Shown here: piece after piece, positions 17,800 to 25,959 of the stretch
Position numbering within the stretch: position 1 is the stretch's first letter
Layout: each line of letters starts with the position of its first letter
Assembly (NCBI RefSeq): GCF_010550245.1
Contig: NZ_JAAGLU010000043.1
Span: 1 to 64,000 of the forward strand
Length of the DNA stretch: 64,000 nucleotides
Reading direction: 5' to 3'
From: Streptomyces sp. SID12501
Lineage (GTDB): Bacteria; Actinomycetota; Actinomycetes; Streptomycetales; Streptomycetaceae
Position numbers and translations under genes: made by a program
The notes under the pieces: model-generated
What the model saw: the letters and a program-made list of their open reading frames with translations, nothing else
Database searches by the model: none
What the model was told of the DNA's origin: nothing

Positions 17800-17811
17800 C
17801 TACGCGCGTAG
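17800..17811. promoter_or_regulatory. Nucleoside-regulon operator upstream of deoC
   Basis: CTACGCGCGTAG, identical to the deoD and add sites. A TATGCT -10 box follows directly (17813-17818), so the operator lies between the -35 and -10 positions, where a bound protein would block RNA polymerase. Confidence 0.85.
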
Positions 17812-17830
17812 ATATGCTCGGCTTGTGACC

Positions 17831-18790
17831 ATGCCCACCACTGCATCAACCGCACTCCCGCTCAAGGACGTGACCGCGTCCGACAGCACGCTGCGCCGCT
17901 ACCTTCACGGGCTGCCCGGCGTCGACGCGGTCGGCCTGGAGGCGCGCGCCGCCTCCCTCGGCACACGTTCCATCAAGACGACGGCGAAGGCGTACGCCAT
18001 CGACCTCGCCATCTCGATGGTCGACCTGACGACGCTGGAAGGCGCGGACACCGCCGGCAAGGTCCGGTCGCTCGGCGCGAAGGCGGTCCGCCCCGACCCG
18101 ACCGACCGCACGGCCCCCGCCACCGCAGCCGTCTGTGTCTATCCCGACATGGTGGCCGTCGCGAAGGAGGCCGTCGCCGGGTCCACCGTCAAGGTCGCCT
18201 CCGTCGCCACCGCCTTCCCCGCCGGCCGCGCGGCCCTCGGCGTGAAGCTGGCCGACGTGCGTGACGCCGTCGCCGCCGGTGCCGACGAGATCGACATGGT
18301 CATCGACCGCGGCGCCTTCCTCGCGGGCAACTACCTGAAGGTGTACGAGGAGATCGTCGCCGTGAAGGAGGCCTGCGGGGCGTCCGCCCGGCTCAAGGTC
18401 ATCTTCGAGACCGGCGAGCTGTCGACGTACGACAACATCCGGCGCGCCTCCTGGCTCGGCATGATCGCCGGGGCCGACTTCATCAAGACGTCCACCGGCA
18501 AGGTCGCCGTCAACGCGACGCCCTCGAACACCCTCCTGATGCTGGAGGCCGTACGCGACTTCCGCGCGCAGACCGGCATCCAGGTGGGTGTGAAGCCGGC
18601 CGGCGGCATCCGTACCACCAAGGACGCCGTGAAGTTCCTGGTCGTGGTCAACGAGACCGTGGGCGAGGACTGGCTCGACAACCACTGGTTCCGCTTCGGC
18701 GCCTCCTCGCTGCTGAACGACCTGCTGATGCAGCGCCAGAAGCTGGCCACCGGCCGCTACTCCGGCCCCGACTACGTGACGGTGGACTGA
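17831..18790 (+). CDS. deoC: Deoxyribose-phosphate aldolase
   Basis: 319 aa from ATG 17831; the GTG at 17825 lies seven bases after TATGCT and would be the start of a leaderless message. Splits 2-deoxyribose 5-phosphate into glyceraldehyde 3-phosphate and acetaldehyde. Class I aldolase motifs: CVYPDMVAVA near residue 100, DEIDMVIDRGAFL near 152, LKVIFETGEL near 190, and the Schiff-base lysine in DFIKTSTGKV near 220, then KPAGGIRT near 256. It is longer than E. coli DeoC because of an N-terminal extension usual in actinobacteria. It heads an operon with two aldehyde dehydrogenase genes (gap 5 bp, then overlap). Confidence 0.94.
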   Translation: MPTTASTALPLKDVTASDSTLRRYLHGLPGVDAVGLEARAASLGTRSIKTTAKAYAIDLAISMVDLTTLEGADTAGKVRSLGAKAVRPDPTDRTAPATAAVCVYPDMVAVAKEAVAGSTVKVASVATAFPAGRAALGVKLADVRDAVAAGADEIDMVIDRGAFLAGNYLKVYEEIVAVKEACGASARLKVIFETGELSTYDNIRRASWLGMIAGADFIKTSTGKVAVNATPSNTLLMLEAVRDFRAQTGIQVGVKPAGGIRTTKDAVKFLVVVNETVGEDWLDNHWFRFGASSLLNDLLMQRQKLATGRYSGPDYVTVD

Positions 18791-18795
18791 TCACC

Positions 18796-20247
18796 ATGAC
18801 CATCGAGAAGCGGTCATCCGCATTCGAGTACGCACCGGCGCCCGAGTCCCGCGCCGTCGTCGACATCGCACCCTCCTACGGCCTGTTCATCGACGGCGAG
18901 TTCACCGAGGCCGCCGAAGGCAGGGTCTTCAAGACCGTTTCCCCCTCCACCGAGGAGGTCCTCGCCGAGGTCGCCCAGGCGGGCGAGGCGGACGTCGAAC
19001 GTGCGGTGAAGGCCGCCCGCAAGGCCTTCGAGAAGTGGTCGGCGCTCCCGGGCGCGGAGCGCGCCAAGTACCTGTTCCGCATCGCCCGCATCATCCAGGA
19101 GCGCTCCCGCGAGCTCGCCGTCCTGGAGACCCTGGACAACGGCAAGCCCATCAGGGAGACGAGGGACGCCGACCTGCCCCTCGTCGCCGCCCACTTCTTC
19201 TACTACGCGGGCTGGGCCGACAAGCTCGGCCACGCCGGCTTCGGCGCGAACCCGAAGCCGCTGGGCGTCGCGGGCCAGGTCATCCCCTGGAACTTCCCGC
19301 TCCTGATGCTGGCCTGGAAGATCGCCCCGGCCCTGGCGACCGGCAACACGGTCGTCCTGAAGCCCGCGGAGACCACTCCCCTCTCGGCGTTGTTCTTCGC
19401 GGACATCTGCCGTCAGGCGGGCCTGCCCAAGGGCGTCGTCAACATCCTTCCCGGGTACGGCGACACGGGCGCCGCGCTCGTCGCGCACCCGGACGTCAAC
19501 AAGGTCGCGTTCACCGGCTCGACCGCCGTCGGCAAGGAGATCGCACGCACCGTCGCAGGCACCCGCAAGAAGCTGACCCTCGAACTGGGCGGCAAGGGTG
19601 CCAACATCGTCTTCGACGACGCGCCCATCGACCAGGCCGTCGAGGGCATCGTCACCGGCATCTTCTTCAACCAGGGCCAGGTCTGCTGCGCGGGCTCCCG
19701 GCTCCTCGTACAGGAGTCGATCCAGGACGAGTTGCTCGACTCGCTCAAGCGGCGTCTGTCCACGCTCCGCCTCGGCGACCCGCTGGACAAGAACACGGAC
19801 ATCGGCGCGATCAACTCCGCCGAGCAGCTCGCCCGGATCACCTCGCTCGTCGAGGCGGGTGAGGCGGAGGGCGCCGAGCGCTGGTCCCCGGCCTGCGAAC
19901 TCCCGTCCTCCGGCTACTGGTTCGCCCCGACGCTCTTCACGAACGTCACCCAGGCGCACACCATCGCCCGCGACGAGATCTTCGGCCCGGTGCTCTCGGT
20001 CCTCACCTTCCGCACCCCGGACGAGGCCGTCGCCAAGGCCAACAACACCCAGTACGGCCTGTCGGCGGGCATCTGGACGGAGAAGGGTTCGCGGATCCTG
20101 GCCGTGGCCAACAAGCTTCGCGCCGGCGTCGTCTGGTCCAACACGTTCAACAAGTTCGACCCCACCTCGCCGTTCGGCGGCTACAAGGAGTCGGGCTTCG
20201 GCCGCGAGGGCGGTCGCCACGGCCTGGAGGCGTACCTCGATGTCTGA
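18796..20247 (+). CDS. NAD(P)-dependent aldehyde dehydrogenase
   Basis: 483 aa, ATG five bases after the deoC stop. Active-site residues are present: Glu in LTLELGGKGANIV (about E263) and Cys in NQGQVCCAGSR (C297/C298), the Rossmann motif FTGSTAVGKEIA near 235, and the C-terminal SPFGGYKESGFGRE near 460. By context it oxidises the acetaldehyde released by DeoC to acetate. Its last codons overlap the start of the next gene by 8 bp (20240-20247), so expression is probably coupled. Confidence 0.93.
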   Translation: MTIEKRSSAFEYAPAPESRAVVDIAPSYGLFIDGEFTEAAEGRVFKTVSPSTEEVLAEVAQAGEADVERAVKAARKAFEKWSALPGAERAKYLFRIARIIQERSRELAVLETLDNGKPIRETRDADLPLVAAHFFYYAGWADKLGHAGFGANPKPLGVAGQVIPWNFPLLMLAWKIAPALATGNTVVLKPAETTPLSALFFADICRQAGLPKGVVNILPGYGDTGAALVAHPDVNKVAFTGSTAVGKEIARTVAGTRKKLTLELGGKGANIVFDDAPIDQAVEGIVTGIFFNQGQVCCAGSRLLVQESIQDELLDSLKRRLSTLRLGDPLDKNTDIGAINSAEQLARITSLVEAGEAEGAERWSPACELPSSGYWFAPTLFTNVTQAHTIARDEIFGPVLSVLTFRTPDEAVAKANNTQYGLSAGIWTEKGSRILAVANKLRAGVVWSNTFNKFDPTSPFGGYKESGFGREGGRHGLEAYLDV

Positions 20248-21166
20248 CCCCCGAGTGGACACACGGCCGGACGCGCGTCTGTCCGTCTTCAAGACCTACA
20301 AGCTGTACGTGGGCGGGAAGTTCCCGCGTTCCGAGAGCGGCCGGGTGTACGAGGTGAGCGACGCGAAGGGCAACTGGCTGGCGAACGCGCCCCTGTCCTC
20401 CCGCAAGGACGCCCGTGACGCGGTCGTCGCCGCGCGCAAGGCGTTCGGCGGCTGGGCCGGGGCCACGGCGTACAACCGCGGTCAGATCCTCTACCGCGTC
20501 GCCGAGATGCTGGAGGGCCGCAAGGAGCAGTTCGTCCGGGAGGTCGCCGAGGCGGAGAGTCTGTCGAAGCCGAAGGCCACCGCCCAGGTGGACGCGGCGA
20601 TCGACCGCTGGGTCTGGTACGCGGGCTGGACCGACAAGATCGCCCAGGTGGTGGGCGGCGGAAACCCTGTAGCAGGCCCCTACTTCAACCTGTCCTCCCC
20701 CGAGCCGACCGGCGTGGTCGTCGTCCTGGCCCCTCAGGAGTCGTCGTTCCTGGGCCTGGTGTCGGTACTCGCCCCGGTGATCGCCACCGGCAACACGGCG
20801 ATCGTGATCGCCAGCGAGAGGTCCCCGCTTCCCGCGCTCTCCCTCGGCGAGGTCCTGGCCACCTCGGACGTACCCGGCGGAGTCGTCAACATCCTCTCCG
20901 GCCGTACGGCGGAGATCACCCCGTCCCTGGCCGCGCACCAGGACGTGAACGCGATCGACCTGGCGGGTGTGGCCGCCAACGACGCCCTCGCGAAGGAGCT
21001 GGAGATCGCGGCGGCCGACAACCTCAAGCGAGTCCTGCGTCCACAGACTGTGGACAACGCTCAGTGGTTCGCCACGCCGGGCATCGAACGCATGACGGCC
21101 TTCCTGGAGACGAAGACGGTCTGGCACCCGACGGGTTCACTGGGCGCGTCGGGTTCCTCGTACTGA
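20240..21166 (+). CDS. Truncated aldehyde dehydrogenase-like protein without catalytic Cys
   Basis: 308 aa, ATG at 20240 overlapping the end of the upstream dehydrogenase. The N-terminal ALDH fold is clear (YKLYVGGKFPRSESGRVYEV; YNRGQILYRVAEMLEGRKEQF; VVLAPQESSFLGLVSVLAPVIATGNTAIVIAS), but the chain stops near the position of the catalytic half: the ELGGK segment is replaced by AIDLAGVAAND and the protein contains no cysteine at all. It therefore cannot act as a normal dehydrogenase. The pair recalls ALDH16-type proteins, where an active and an inactive ALDH domain associate. A structural or regulatory partner of the upstream enzyme is the likeliest role (inference). Confidence 0.85.
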   Translation: MSDPRVDTRPDARLSVFKTYKLYVGGKFPRSESGRVYEVSDAKGNWLANAPLSSRKDARDAVVAARKAFGGWAGATAYNRGQILYRVAEMLEGRKEQFVREVAEAESLSKPKATAQVDAAIDRWVWYAGWTDKIAQVVGGGNPVAGPYFNLSSPEPTGVVVVLAPQESSFLGLVSVLAPVIATGNTAIVIASERSPLPALSLGEVLATSDVPGGVVNILSGRTAEITPSLAAHQDVNAIDLAGVAANDALAKELEIAAADNLKRVLRPQTVDNAQWFATPGIERMTAFLETKTVWHPTGSLGASGSSY

Positions 21167-21191
21167 CCGACGCCGGGTGAAACCGAGAGCC

Positions 21192-21231
21192 GAGGGCCGC
21201 GTCTCCCACCGTCCGGGGAGGCGCGGCCCTC
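21192..21231. terminator. Bidirectional terminator between the deoC operon and a secreted-protein gene
   Basis: A 16-bp stem (21192-21207 with 21216-21231, one G-T pair), 8-base loop, lying between two convergent genes. Confidence 0.8.
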
Positions 21232-21253
21232 TTCTGTCGTGCCGGGCGGGCGG

Positions 21254-21664
21254 TCAGCCGCCCAGCAGCCCCGCGGCCTGCCCCAGCACCGGAATGCTGC
21301 CGATCGACTGCGCCTGCGCGACCGGACCGGTCAGCGCCTGGGAGGTCAGGGGTTGGAAGTCGGCGAGCTGGGTGCCCACGCCGTTGTCGAGCGGGTCGAC
21401 GCCCGTACCGGCGAGGGGGTTGGGCTTGAGTCCCTGGACCGCACCCGTGACATAGCCGACCGAGCCGGTGAGCGCCGCCAGGCCCGACTGCGGGTCGATG
21501 TTCCCCAGCGAGGTGGTGGGGTTCATGCGGATGGCGTCCACCGCGGGTCCACCCTCGGCGGCGGAGGCCGTCGCGGCGCCGGCCCCCAGGGCGGCGCCGG
21601 TGGCCGCGAGGGCGATCAGGGCGCGCTGGGCGGTCTGGTTCTGGGTGGACGTTCGTCGTGCCAT
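21254..21664 (-). CDS. Small secreted protein, unknown function
   Basis: 136 aa, ATG at 21664. Basic N-terminus (MARRTSTQNQTAQR), a hydrophobic core (ALIALAATGAALGAGAATASA) and a likely AXA cleavage site after ASA give a clear Sec signal peptide. The mature part is rich in Gly, Leu, Pro and Gln (LTGSVGYVTGAVQGLKPNPL; IPVLGQAAGLLGG) with no cysteine. It resembles in style the secreted protein at 27715-28074; both end in a Leu/Gly/Pro-rich tail. Probably cell-wall or surface associated. Confidence 0.8.
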   Translation of the reverse strand: MARRTSTQNQTAQRALIALAATGAALGAGAATASAAEGGPAVDAIRMNPTTSLGNIDPQSGLAALTGSVGYVTGAVQGLKPNPLAGTGVDPLDNGVGTQLADFQPLTSQALTGPVAQAQSIGSIPVLGQAAGLLGG

Positions 21665-21793
21665 GACTGGTGGCCGCCTTCTGGTGCGCCGGGTAATCGG
21701 ATCGACACGTAGGGTAGTTGACGCGTGATGCGCCTTTCAAAGCCGACCCGCGGGGTCGGCAAGGGGGCACTCGATGCCGCACACTGGTGTCTC

Positions 21794-22429
21794 GTGACCT
21801 CCCACCCGCCCATACCCACGCGAGTCGTGCTGCTCTGCGGCCCTTCAGGCTCCGGCAAGTCCCTCCTCGCGGCCCGCTCCGGTCTCCCGGTGCTGCGGCT
21901 CGACGACTTCTACAAGGAGGGCTCCGACCCGACGCTGCCGCAGGTCCTGGGAAGCACCGACATCGACTGGGACCACCCGCAGTCGTGGGACGCGGACACG
22001 GCGGTCACCGCGATCACCGAGCTGTGCCGCACGGGGCGTACGAACGTCCCGGTGTACGACATCTCGCTGAGCGAGCGCACGGGCGAGGAGAGCGTCGGGA
22101 TCGGCCGGACCTCCCTGTTCATCGCGGAGGGGATCTTCGCCGCCGAGATCGTCGCGCGCTGCCGGGAGGAGGGCGTCCTCGCGGACGCGCTCTGCCTGAG
22201 CCGGGGGCCGGCTCGGACGTTCCGCCGGCGCTTCCTGCGGGATCTGCGCGAGGGTCGCAAGTCGGTGCCGTTCCTGCTGCGCCGCGGGTGGCGGCTGATG
22301 CGCGCCGAGCGTTCCATCGTGGCCCGCCAGACGGCCCTGGGCGCCCACGCGTGCGACCGGGACGAGGCGATGGGCAGACTGGCGGACGCGGCGGCGGGCC
22401 GCCGCACACGGACGAGCACGGCGGCCTGA
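21794..22429 (+). CDS. Uridine kinase-like P-loop kinase
   Basis: 211 aa from GTG at 21794 (VTSHPPIPTRVVLLCGPSGSGKS); the frame is open to an ATG at 21728, but the homologous part begins at the GTG. Walker A GPSGSGKS near residue 15, the substrate motif RLDDFYKEG near 34, DWDHPQSWD near 56 and IAEGIFAAEI near 115 are typical of the uridine kinase/phosphoribulokinase fold. It would phosphorylate uridine or cytidine, joining the nucleoside-salvage theme of the window, although no operator is seen upstream. The C-terminal third is basic (FRRRFLRDLREGRKSV). Confidence 0.82.
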   Translation: MTSHPPIPTRVVLLCGPSGSGKSLLAARSGLPVLRLDDFYKEGSDPTLPQVLGSTDIDWDHPQSWDADTAVTAITELCRTGRTNVPVYDISLSERTGEESVGIGRTSLFIAEGIFAAEIVARCREEGVLADALCLSRGPARTFRRRFLRDLREGRKSVPFLLRRGWRLMRAERSIVARQTALGAHACDRDEAMGRLADAAAGRRTRTSTAA

Positions 22430-22496
22430 CCCGCGTACGCACCCCGCACCCCGCACCCGAAACACACGTACACGAAACGCACGTACGCACACGAAA

Positions 22497-22541
22497 AGCG
22501 GGACTGGACGGACCCCCCGGCCCTCCAGTCCCGCTCTTTTT
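22497..22541 (+). terminator. Rho-independent terminator after the uridine kinase-like gene
   Basis: Perfect 12-bp stem (22497-22508 with 22524-22535) preceded by AAAA and followed by CTTTTT. Confidence 0.88.
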
Positions 22542-22563
22542 GTGCTTCCCCCGTGTGGTGCCA

Positions 22564-22670
22564 CCCCCGCGGCCCCCCAGCCCCGGTGGTTCCCCCCTGG
22601 TGGTGCTCCCCCGTGCTTCCCCCCGTTTACCGCTCCCCCGTTTACCGCTCCCCCGAGCGGTGCTTCCCCC
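22564..22670 (-). repeat. G-run cluster (G-quadruplex-prone) downstream of sigQ
   Basis: Nine runs of 4-6 C on the plus strand within about 107 bp, that is nine G-runs on the sigQ-sense strand, spaced by 2-15 bases. Part is a tandem duplication of CCGTTTACCGCTCCCC (around 22623-22654). It begins just beyond the sigQ stop codon and would lie in its 3' untranslated RNA. Confidence 0.6.
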
Positions 22671-22676
22671 ACACCC

Positions 22677-23432
22677 TCAGGCGACCAGCTCCCCGAAGGA
22701 TTCCTCCTCGTCACGGCCGAAGCTGAGGACCTCGTCCTCACGCATCCGGCGGAGCGACCGCCAGATGCTGGACTTCACCGTGCCGACACTGATGTCGAGG
22801 ATCTCCGCGATCTCCGGGTCCGTGCGGCCCTCGTAGTAACGAAGGACCAGCATCGTCCGCTGGAGTTCGGGAAGCCGGGCGAGCGCCTGCCACAGGACCG
22901 CGCGCAGCTCCGTGCCGCGCATCGCGTCCGTGTCGCCGGCCGTCTCCGGCAGCTCCTCGGTCGGGTACTCGTTCAGCTTGCGGCGGCGCCACGCGCTGAT
23001 GTGCAGATTGGTCATCGTCCGGCGGAGGTACCCGCCGACCGCGGCCTTGTCACTGATCCGGTCCCAGGCCCGGTACGTCGAGAACAGCGCGCTCTGGAGC
23101 AGGTCCTCGGCCTCGAAGCGGTCACCGGTGAGGTGGTAGGCGGTTGCGTACAGGGAGGCGCGGCGCTCCTGGACGTAGGCGGTGAACTCCGCCTCCGACA
23201 GCGAACGACGCTCCCCCGTGGACTCCCTGTACGCGGCCCCCGCAACCCCCGTGGTACCGCTGCCGCTTCCCCCCGTATGTGCGTCAACCACCGACATGTA
23301 CGTGGTGTGCTGACGCCCGGTGCCGCGAACGCACCCCCGTCCGTTCACGGCACCGGACTTCTCGGTGGTCCTGGTGACGTCGTGCAGACGCGTGATCACT
23401 GCGTTCGCGCTTGTGCTGTGCAGCGTGCTCAT
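22677..23432 (-). CDS. sigQ: ECF sigma factor SigQ (SigE-family)
   Basis: 251 aa from ATG at 23432; an internal ATG at 23297 (MSVVDAHTGG) is an alternative. Region 2 is seen as LYATAYHLTGDRFEAEDLLQSALFSTYRAWDRI and region 4 as ALARLPELQRTMLVLRYYEGRTDPEIAEILDISVGTVKSSIWRSLRRMRE. The N-terminal 80 residues carry no known domain. It is divergent from afsQ1, the conserved arrangement in which AfsQ1 activates sigQ and SigQ antagonises the system in S. coelicolor (recalled). A candidate AfsQ1 box lies 107 bp upstream of the start. Confidence 0.9.
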   Translation of the reverse strand: MSTLHSTSANAVITRLHDVTRTTEKSGAVNGRGCVRGTGRQHTTYMSVVDAHTGGSGSGTTGVAGAAYRESTGERRSLSEAEFTAYVQERRASLYATAYHLTGDRFEAEDLLQSALFSTYRAWDRISDKAAVGGYLRRTMTNLHISAWRRRKLNEYPTEELPETAGDTDAMRGTELRAVLWQALARLPELQRTMLVLRYYEGRTDPEIAEILDISVGTVKSSIWRSLRRMREDEVLSFGRDEEESFGELVA

Positions 23433-23538
23433 CTCGCGCCCCCCGTCGTGGACTTCCCGTCTTCGGCCCGGTCCGATGTGCTCCCTTGCCTGTGCCGAGA
23501 AGCTTGCCCACGCCACTTCATGACGGTGTCCGCCGACT

Positions 23539-23554
23539 GTCACAGGCGTGCAAC
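23539..23554. promoter_or_regulatory. Candidate AfsQ1 binding site
   Basis: GTCAC-N6-GCAAC matches the published AfsQ1 consensus GTNAC-N6-GTNAC (recalled) except for one base. It lies in the sigQ/afsQ1 intergenic region, where AfsQ1 binding is expected. Confidence 0.5.
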
Positions 23555-23695
23555 AGGGGCACTTCTCAGGAACATGACGGCGAACAACACAGGAAGGTCA
23601 CAGAGTGGCGCGGTAGAGGCCCGCCGACACCCCGAAATCGCCCGACAAGCACCTGACAGTCGCAGCCCGGCCCGGCCATGGGCCAGAATGCATCC

Positions 23696-24373
23696 GTGCC
23701 TTCCCTGTTGCTGATCGAGGACGACGACGCCATCCGTACGGCCCTGGAGCTGTCTTTGACCCGCCAGGGCCACCGGGTCGCCACCGCTGCCACCGGTGAG
23801 GACGGTCTGAAGCTGCTGCGTGAGCAGCGGCCGGATCTGATCGTCCTGGATGTGATGCTGCCCGGCATCGACGGATTCGAGGTGTGCCGGCGCATCCGGC
23901 GCACGGACCAGCTGCCGATCATTCTGCTCACCGCGCGCAGCGACGACATCGACGTGGTCGTCGGGCTGGAGTCCGGCGCCGACGACTATGTCGTCAAACC
24001 GGTGCAGGGGCGGGTGCTCGACGCCCGTATCCGGGCCGTGCTGCGGCGCGGGGAGCGGGAGTCCAGCGACTCGGCGACCTTCGGTTCGCTGGTCATCGAC
24101 CGTTCGGCGATGACGGTGACGAAGAACGGCGAGGATCTGCAGCTGACGCCCACCGAGTTGCGGCTGCTCCTGGAGCTGAGCCGGCGGCCCGGTCAGGCGC
24201 TGTCCCGGCAGCAGTTGCTGCGGCTGGTCTGGGAGCACGACTACCTGGGCGACTCGCGGCTGGTGGACGCGTGTGTGCAGCGGCTGCGCGCCAAGGTCGA
24301 GGACGTGCCGTCGTCGCCGACGTTGATCCGTACCGTCCGCGGGGTCGGCTACCGGCTGGACTCGCCTCAGTGA
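23696..24373 (+). CDS. afsQ1: Two-component response regulator AfsQ1
   Basis: 225 aa from GTG at 23696, the same length as S. coelicolor AfsQ1 (recalled). OmpR/PhoB type: receiver domain with acidic pocket IEDDDA near residue 8, phospho-acceptor D52 in VLDVMLPG, conserved Lys in VVKPV near 103, then a winged helix (LTPTELRLLLELSRRPGQALSRQQLL; VDACVQRLRAKV; TVRGVGYRL). CAGAAT at 23684-23689, six bases before the GTG and no SD, suggests a leaderless message. The family controls antibiotic genes and competes with GlnR over nitrogen genes. The stop overlaps the afsQ2 start by 4 bp. Confidence 0.93.
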   Translation: MPSLLLIEDDDAIRTALELSLTRQGHRVATAATGEDGLKLLREQRPDLIVLDVMLPGIDGFEVCRRIRRTDQLPIILLTARSDDIDVVVGLESGADDYVVKPVQGRVLDARIRAVLRRGERESSDSATFGSLVIDRSAMTVTKNGEDLQLTPTELRLLLELSRRPGQALSRQQLLRLVWEHDYLGDSRLVDACVQRLRAKVEDVPSSPTLIRTVRGVGYRLDSPQ

Positions 24374-25959
24374 CCAAACCGCAGGACAAGCTCCGTGGCT
24401 GGGCCGCGGCGCGCAGGGCGATACTTTCCGGGCTGCGCTTCACCAGCCTGCGGCTGCGGCTGGTCGTGGTCTTCGGCCTGGTGGCGCTGACGGCCGCCGT
24501 GTCGGCCTCCGGGATCGCGTACTGGCTCAACCGCGAGGCCGTGCTCACACGTACGCAGGACGCGGTGCTGCGCGACTTCCAGCAGGAGATGCAGAACCGC
24601 GCGGGCATTCTGCCGACCAACCCCACACAGGGCGAACTCCAGCACACGGCGGGCCAGATGGCCGCCAGCAGCCAGCGGTTCAGTGTGCTGCTGGTCGCCG
24701 AGGACGAGAGCGGGCGGACGGTCGTCGGCAACTCCGGGGCGCTGGACCCCTTCTCACTGGCGGACGTGCCCGAGTCGCTGCGTACGGCGGTCGGGAAACA
24801 GCAGTCGATCACCTCGAACAACAAGTCCCCGTACCACCTGTACTGGCAGCGGATCATAGACGGCGACAAGCCGTACCTGGTCGCGGGCACGAAGGTGATC
24901 GGTGGCGGTCCGGCCGGCTACATGCTGAAGTCGCTGGAGCCCGAGGAGAAGGACCTCAACTCGCTGGCCTGGTCGCTGGGCATCGCCACCGGGCTCGCGC
25001 TGATCGGCTCGGCGCTGCTCGCGCAGGCCGCCGCGACGACCGTACTGAAGCCGGTGCAGCGCCTCGGTATCGCGGCCCGGCGGCTCGGTGAGGGGAAGCT
25101 GGACACCCGGTTGCGGGTGTCGGGCACGGACGAACTGGCCGACCTCGCCCGGACGTTCAACCACACCGCGGAGGCCCTGGAGAAGCGGGTCGCCGACATG
25201 AGCGCCCGTGACGAGGCCTCGCGGCGGTTCGTGGCGGACATGTCCCACGAACTGCGTACGCCTCTCACCGCGATCACCGCCGTGACGGAGATCCTGGAGG
25301 AGGAGCTGGACGCGGAGACCGGCAGCGTCGACCCGATGATCGAACCTGCGGTACGGCTGGTGGTGAGCGAGACCCTGCGGCTCAACTCCCTGGTGGAGAA
25401 CCTGATGGAGGTCACCCGCTTCGACGCGGGCACCGCCCGGCTGGTCCTCGACAACGTCGACATCGCCGACCAGATCACCGCCTGCATGGACGCCCGCGCC
25501 TGGCTGGACGCGGTCGAACTGGACGCCAAGCGCGGCATCATGTCCCTGCTCGACCCGCGCCGTCTGGACGTCATCCTGGCCAACCTCATCGGCAACGCCC
25601 TCAAGCACGGCGGCTCGCCGGTACGGGTGTCGGTGCGCGCTTCCGACGGCGATGCCGATACCGACGGCGACCTGCTGATCGAGGTGCAGGACAACGGTCC
25701 GGGCATCCCCGAGGACGTCCTGCCGCACGTCTTCGACCGCTTCTACAAGGCGAGCGCCTCCCGCCCCCGCTCCGAGGGCAGCGGCCTGGGCCTGTCCATC
25801 GCCCTGGAGAACGCCCACATCCACGGCGGCGAGATCACCGCCGCCAACTCCCCGGAGGGCGGCGCGGTGTTCACCCTGCGGCTCCCCAGGGACCCGTCGG
25901 CACTGACGGAGACACCGGCCGAGCCGGACGGCGCGAACGGCGACGGGGAGAGCGCGTGA
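24370..25959 (+). CDS. afsQ2: Sensor histidine kinase AfsQ2
   Basis: 529 aa, GTG at 24370 overlapping the afsQ1 stop (GTGA). Membrane segment near residues 33-55, extracytoplasmic sensor part (about 56-195), second membrane segment near 200-220, HAMP domain (KPVQRLGIAARRLGEGKLDTRL; ELADLARTFNHTAEAL), phospho-acceptor H293 in FVADMSHELRTPL, then ATP-binding N box (NLIGNALKHGG), G1 box (DNGPGIP) and G2 (GSGLGLSI). It phosphorylates AfsQ1. The acidic tail after residue 505 is probably disordered. The next gene, a lipoprotein, overlaps by 4 bp and may be a sensory accessory. Confidence 0.93.
   Translation: MTKPQDKLRGWAAARRAILSGLRFTSLRLRLVVVFGLVALTAAVSASGIAYWLNREAVLTRTQDAVLRDFQQEMQNRAGILPTNPTQGELQHTAGQMAASSQRFSVLLVAEDESGRTVVGNSGALDPFSLADVPESLRTAVGKQQSITSNNKSPYHLYWQRIIDGDKPYLVAGTKVIGGGPAGYMLKSLEPEEKDLNSLAWSLGIATGLALIGSALLAQAAATTVLKPVQRLGIAARRLGEGKLDTRLRVSGTDELADLARTFNHTAEALEKRVADMSARDEASRRFVADMSHELRTPLTAITAVTEILEEELDAETGSVDPMIEPAVRLVVSETLRLNSLVENLMEVTRFDAGTARLVLDNVDIADQITACMDARAWLDAVELDAKRGIMSLLDPRRLDVILANLIGNALKHGGSPVRVSVRASDGDADTDGDLLIEVQDNGPGIPEDVLPHVFDRFYKASASRPRSEGSGLGLSIALENAHIHGGEITAANSPEGGAVFTLRLPRDPSALTETPAEPDGANGDGESA

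Noticed and set aside
22542..23714. A 390-codon rightward frame across sigQ
   Set aside because: Antisense to sigQ and running through the C-run tract; no domain.
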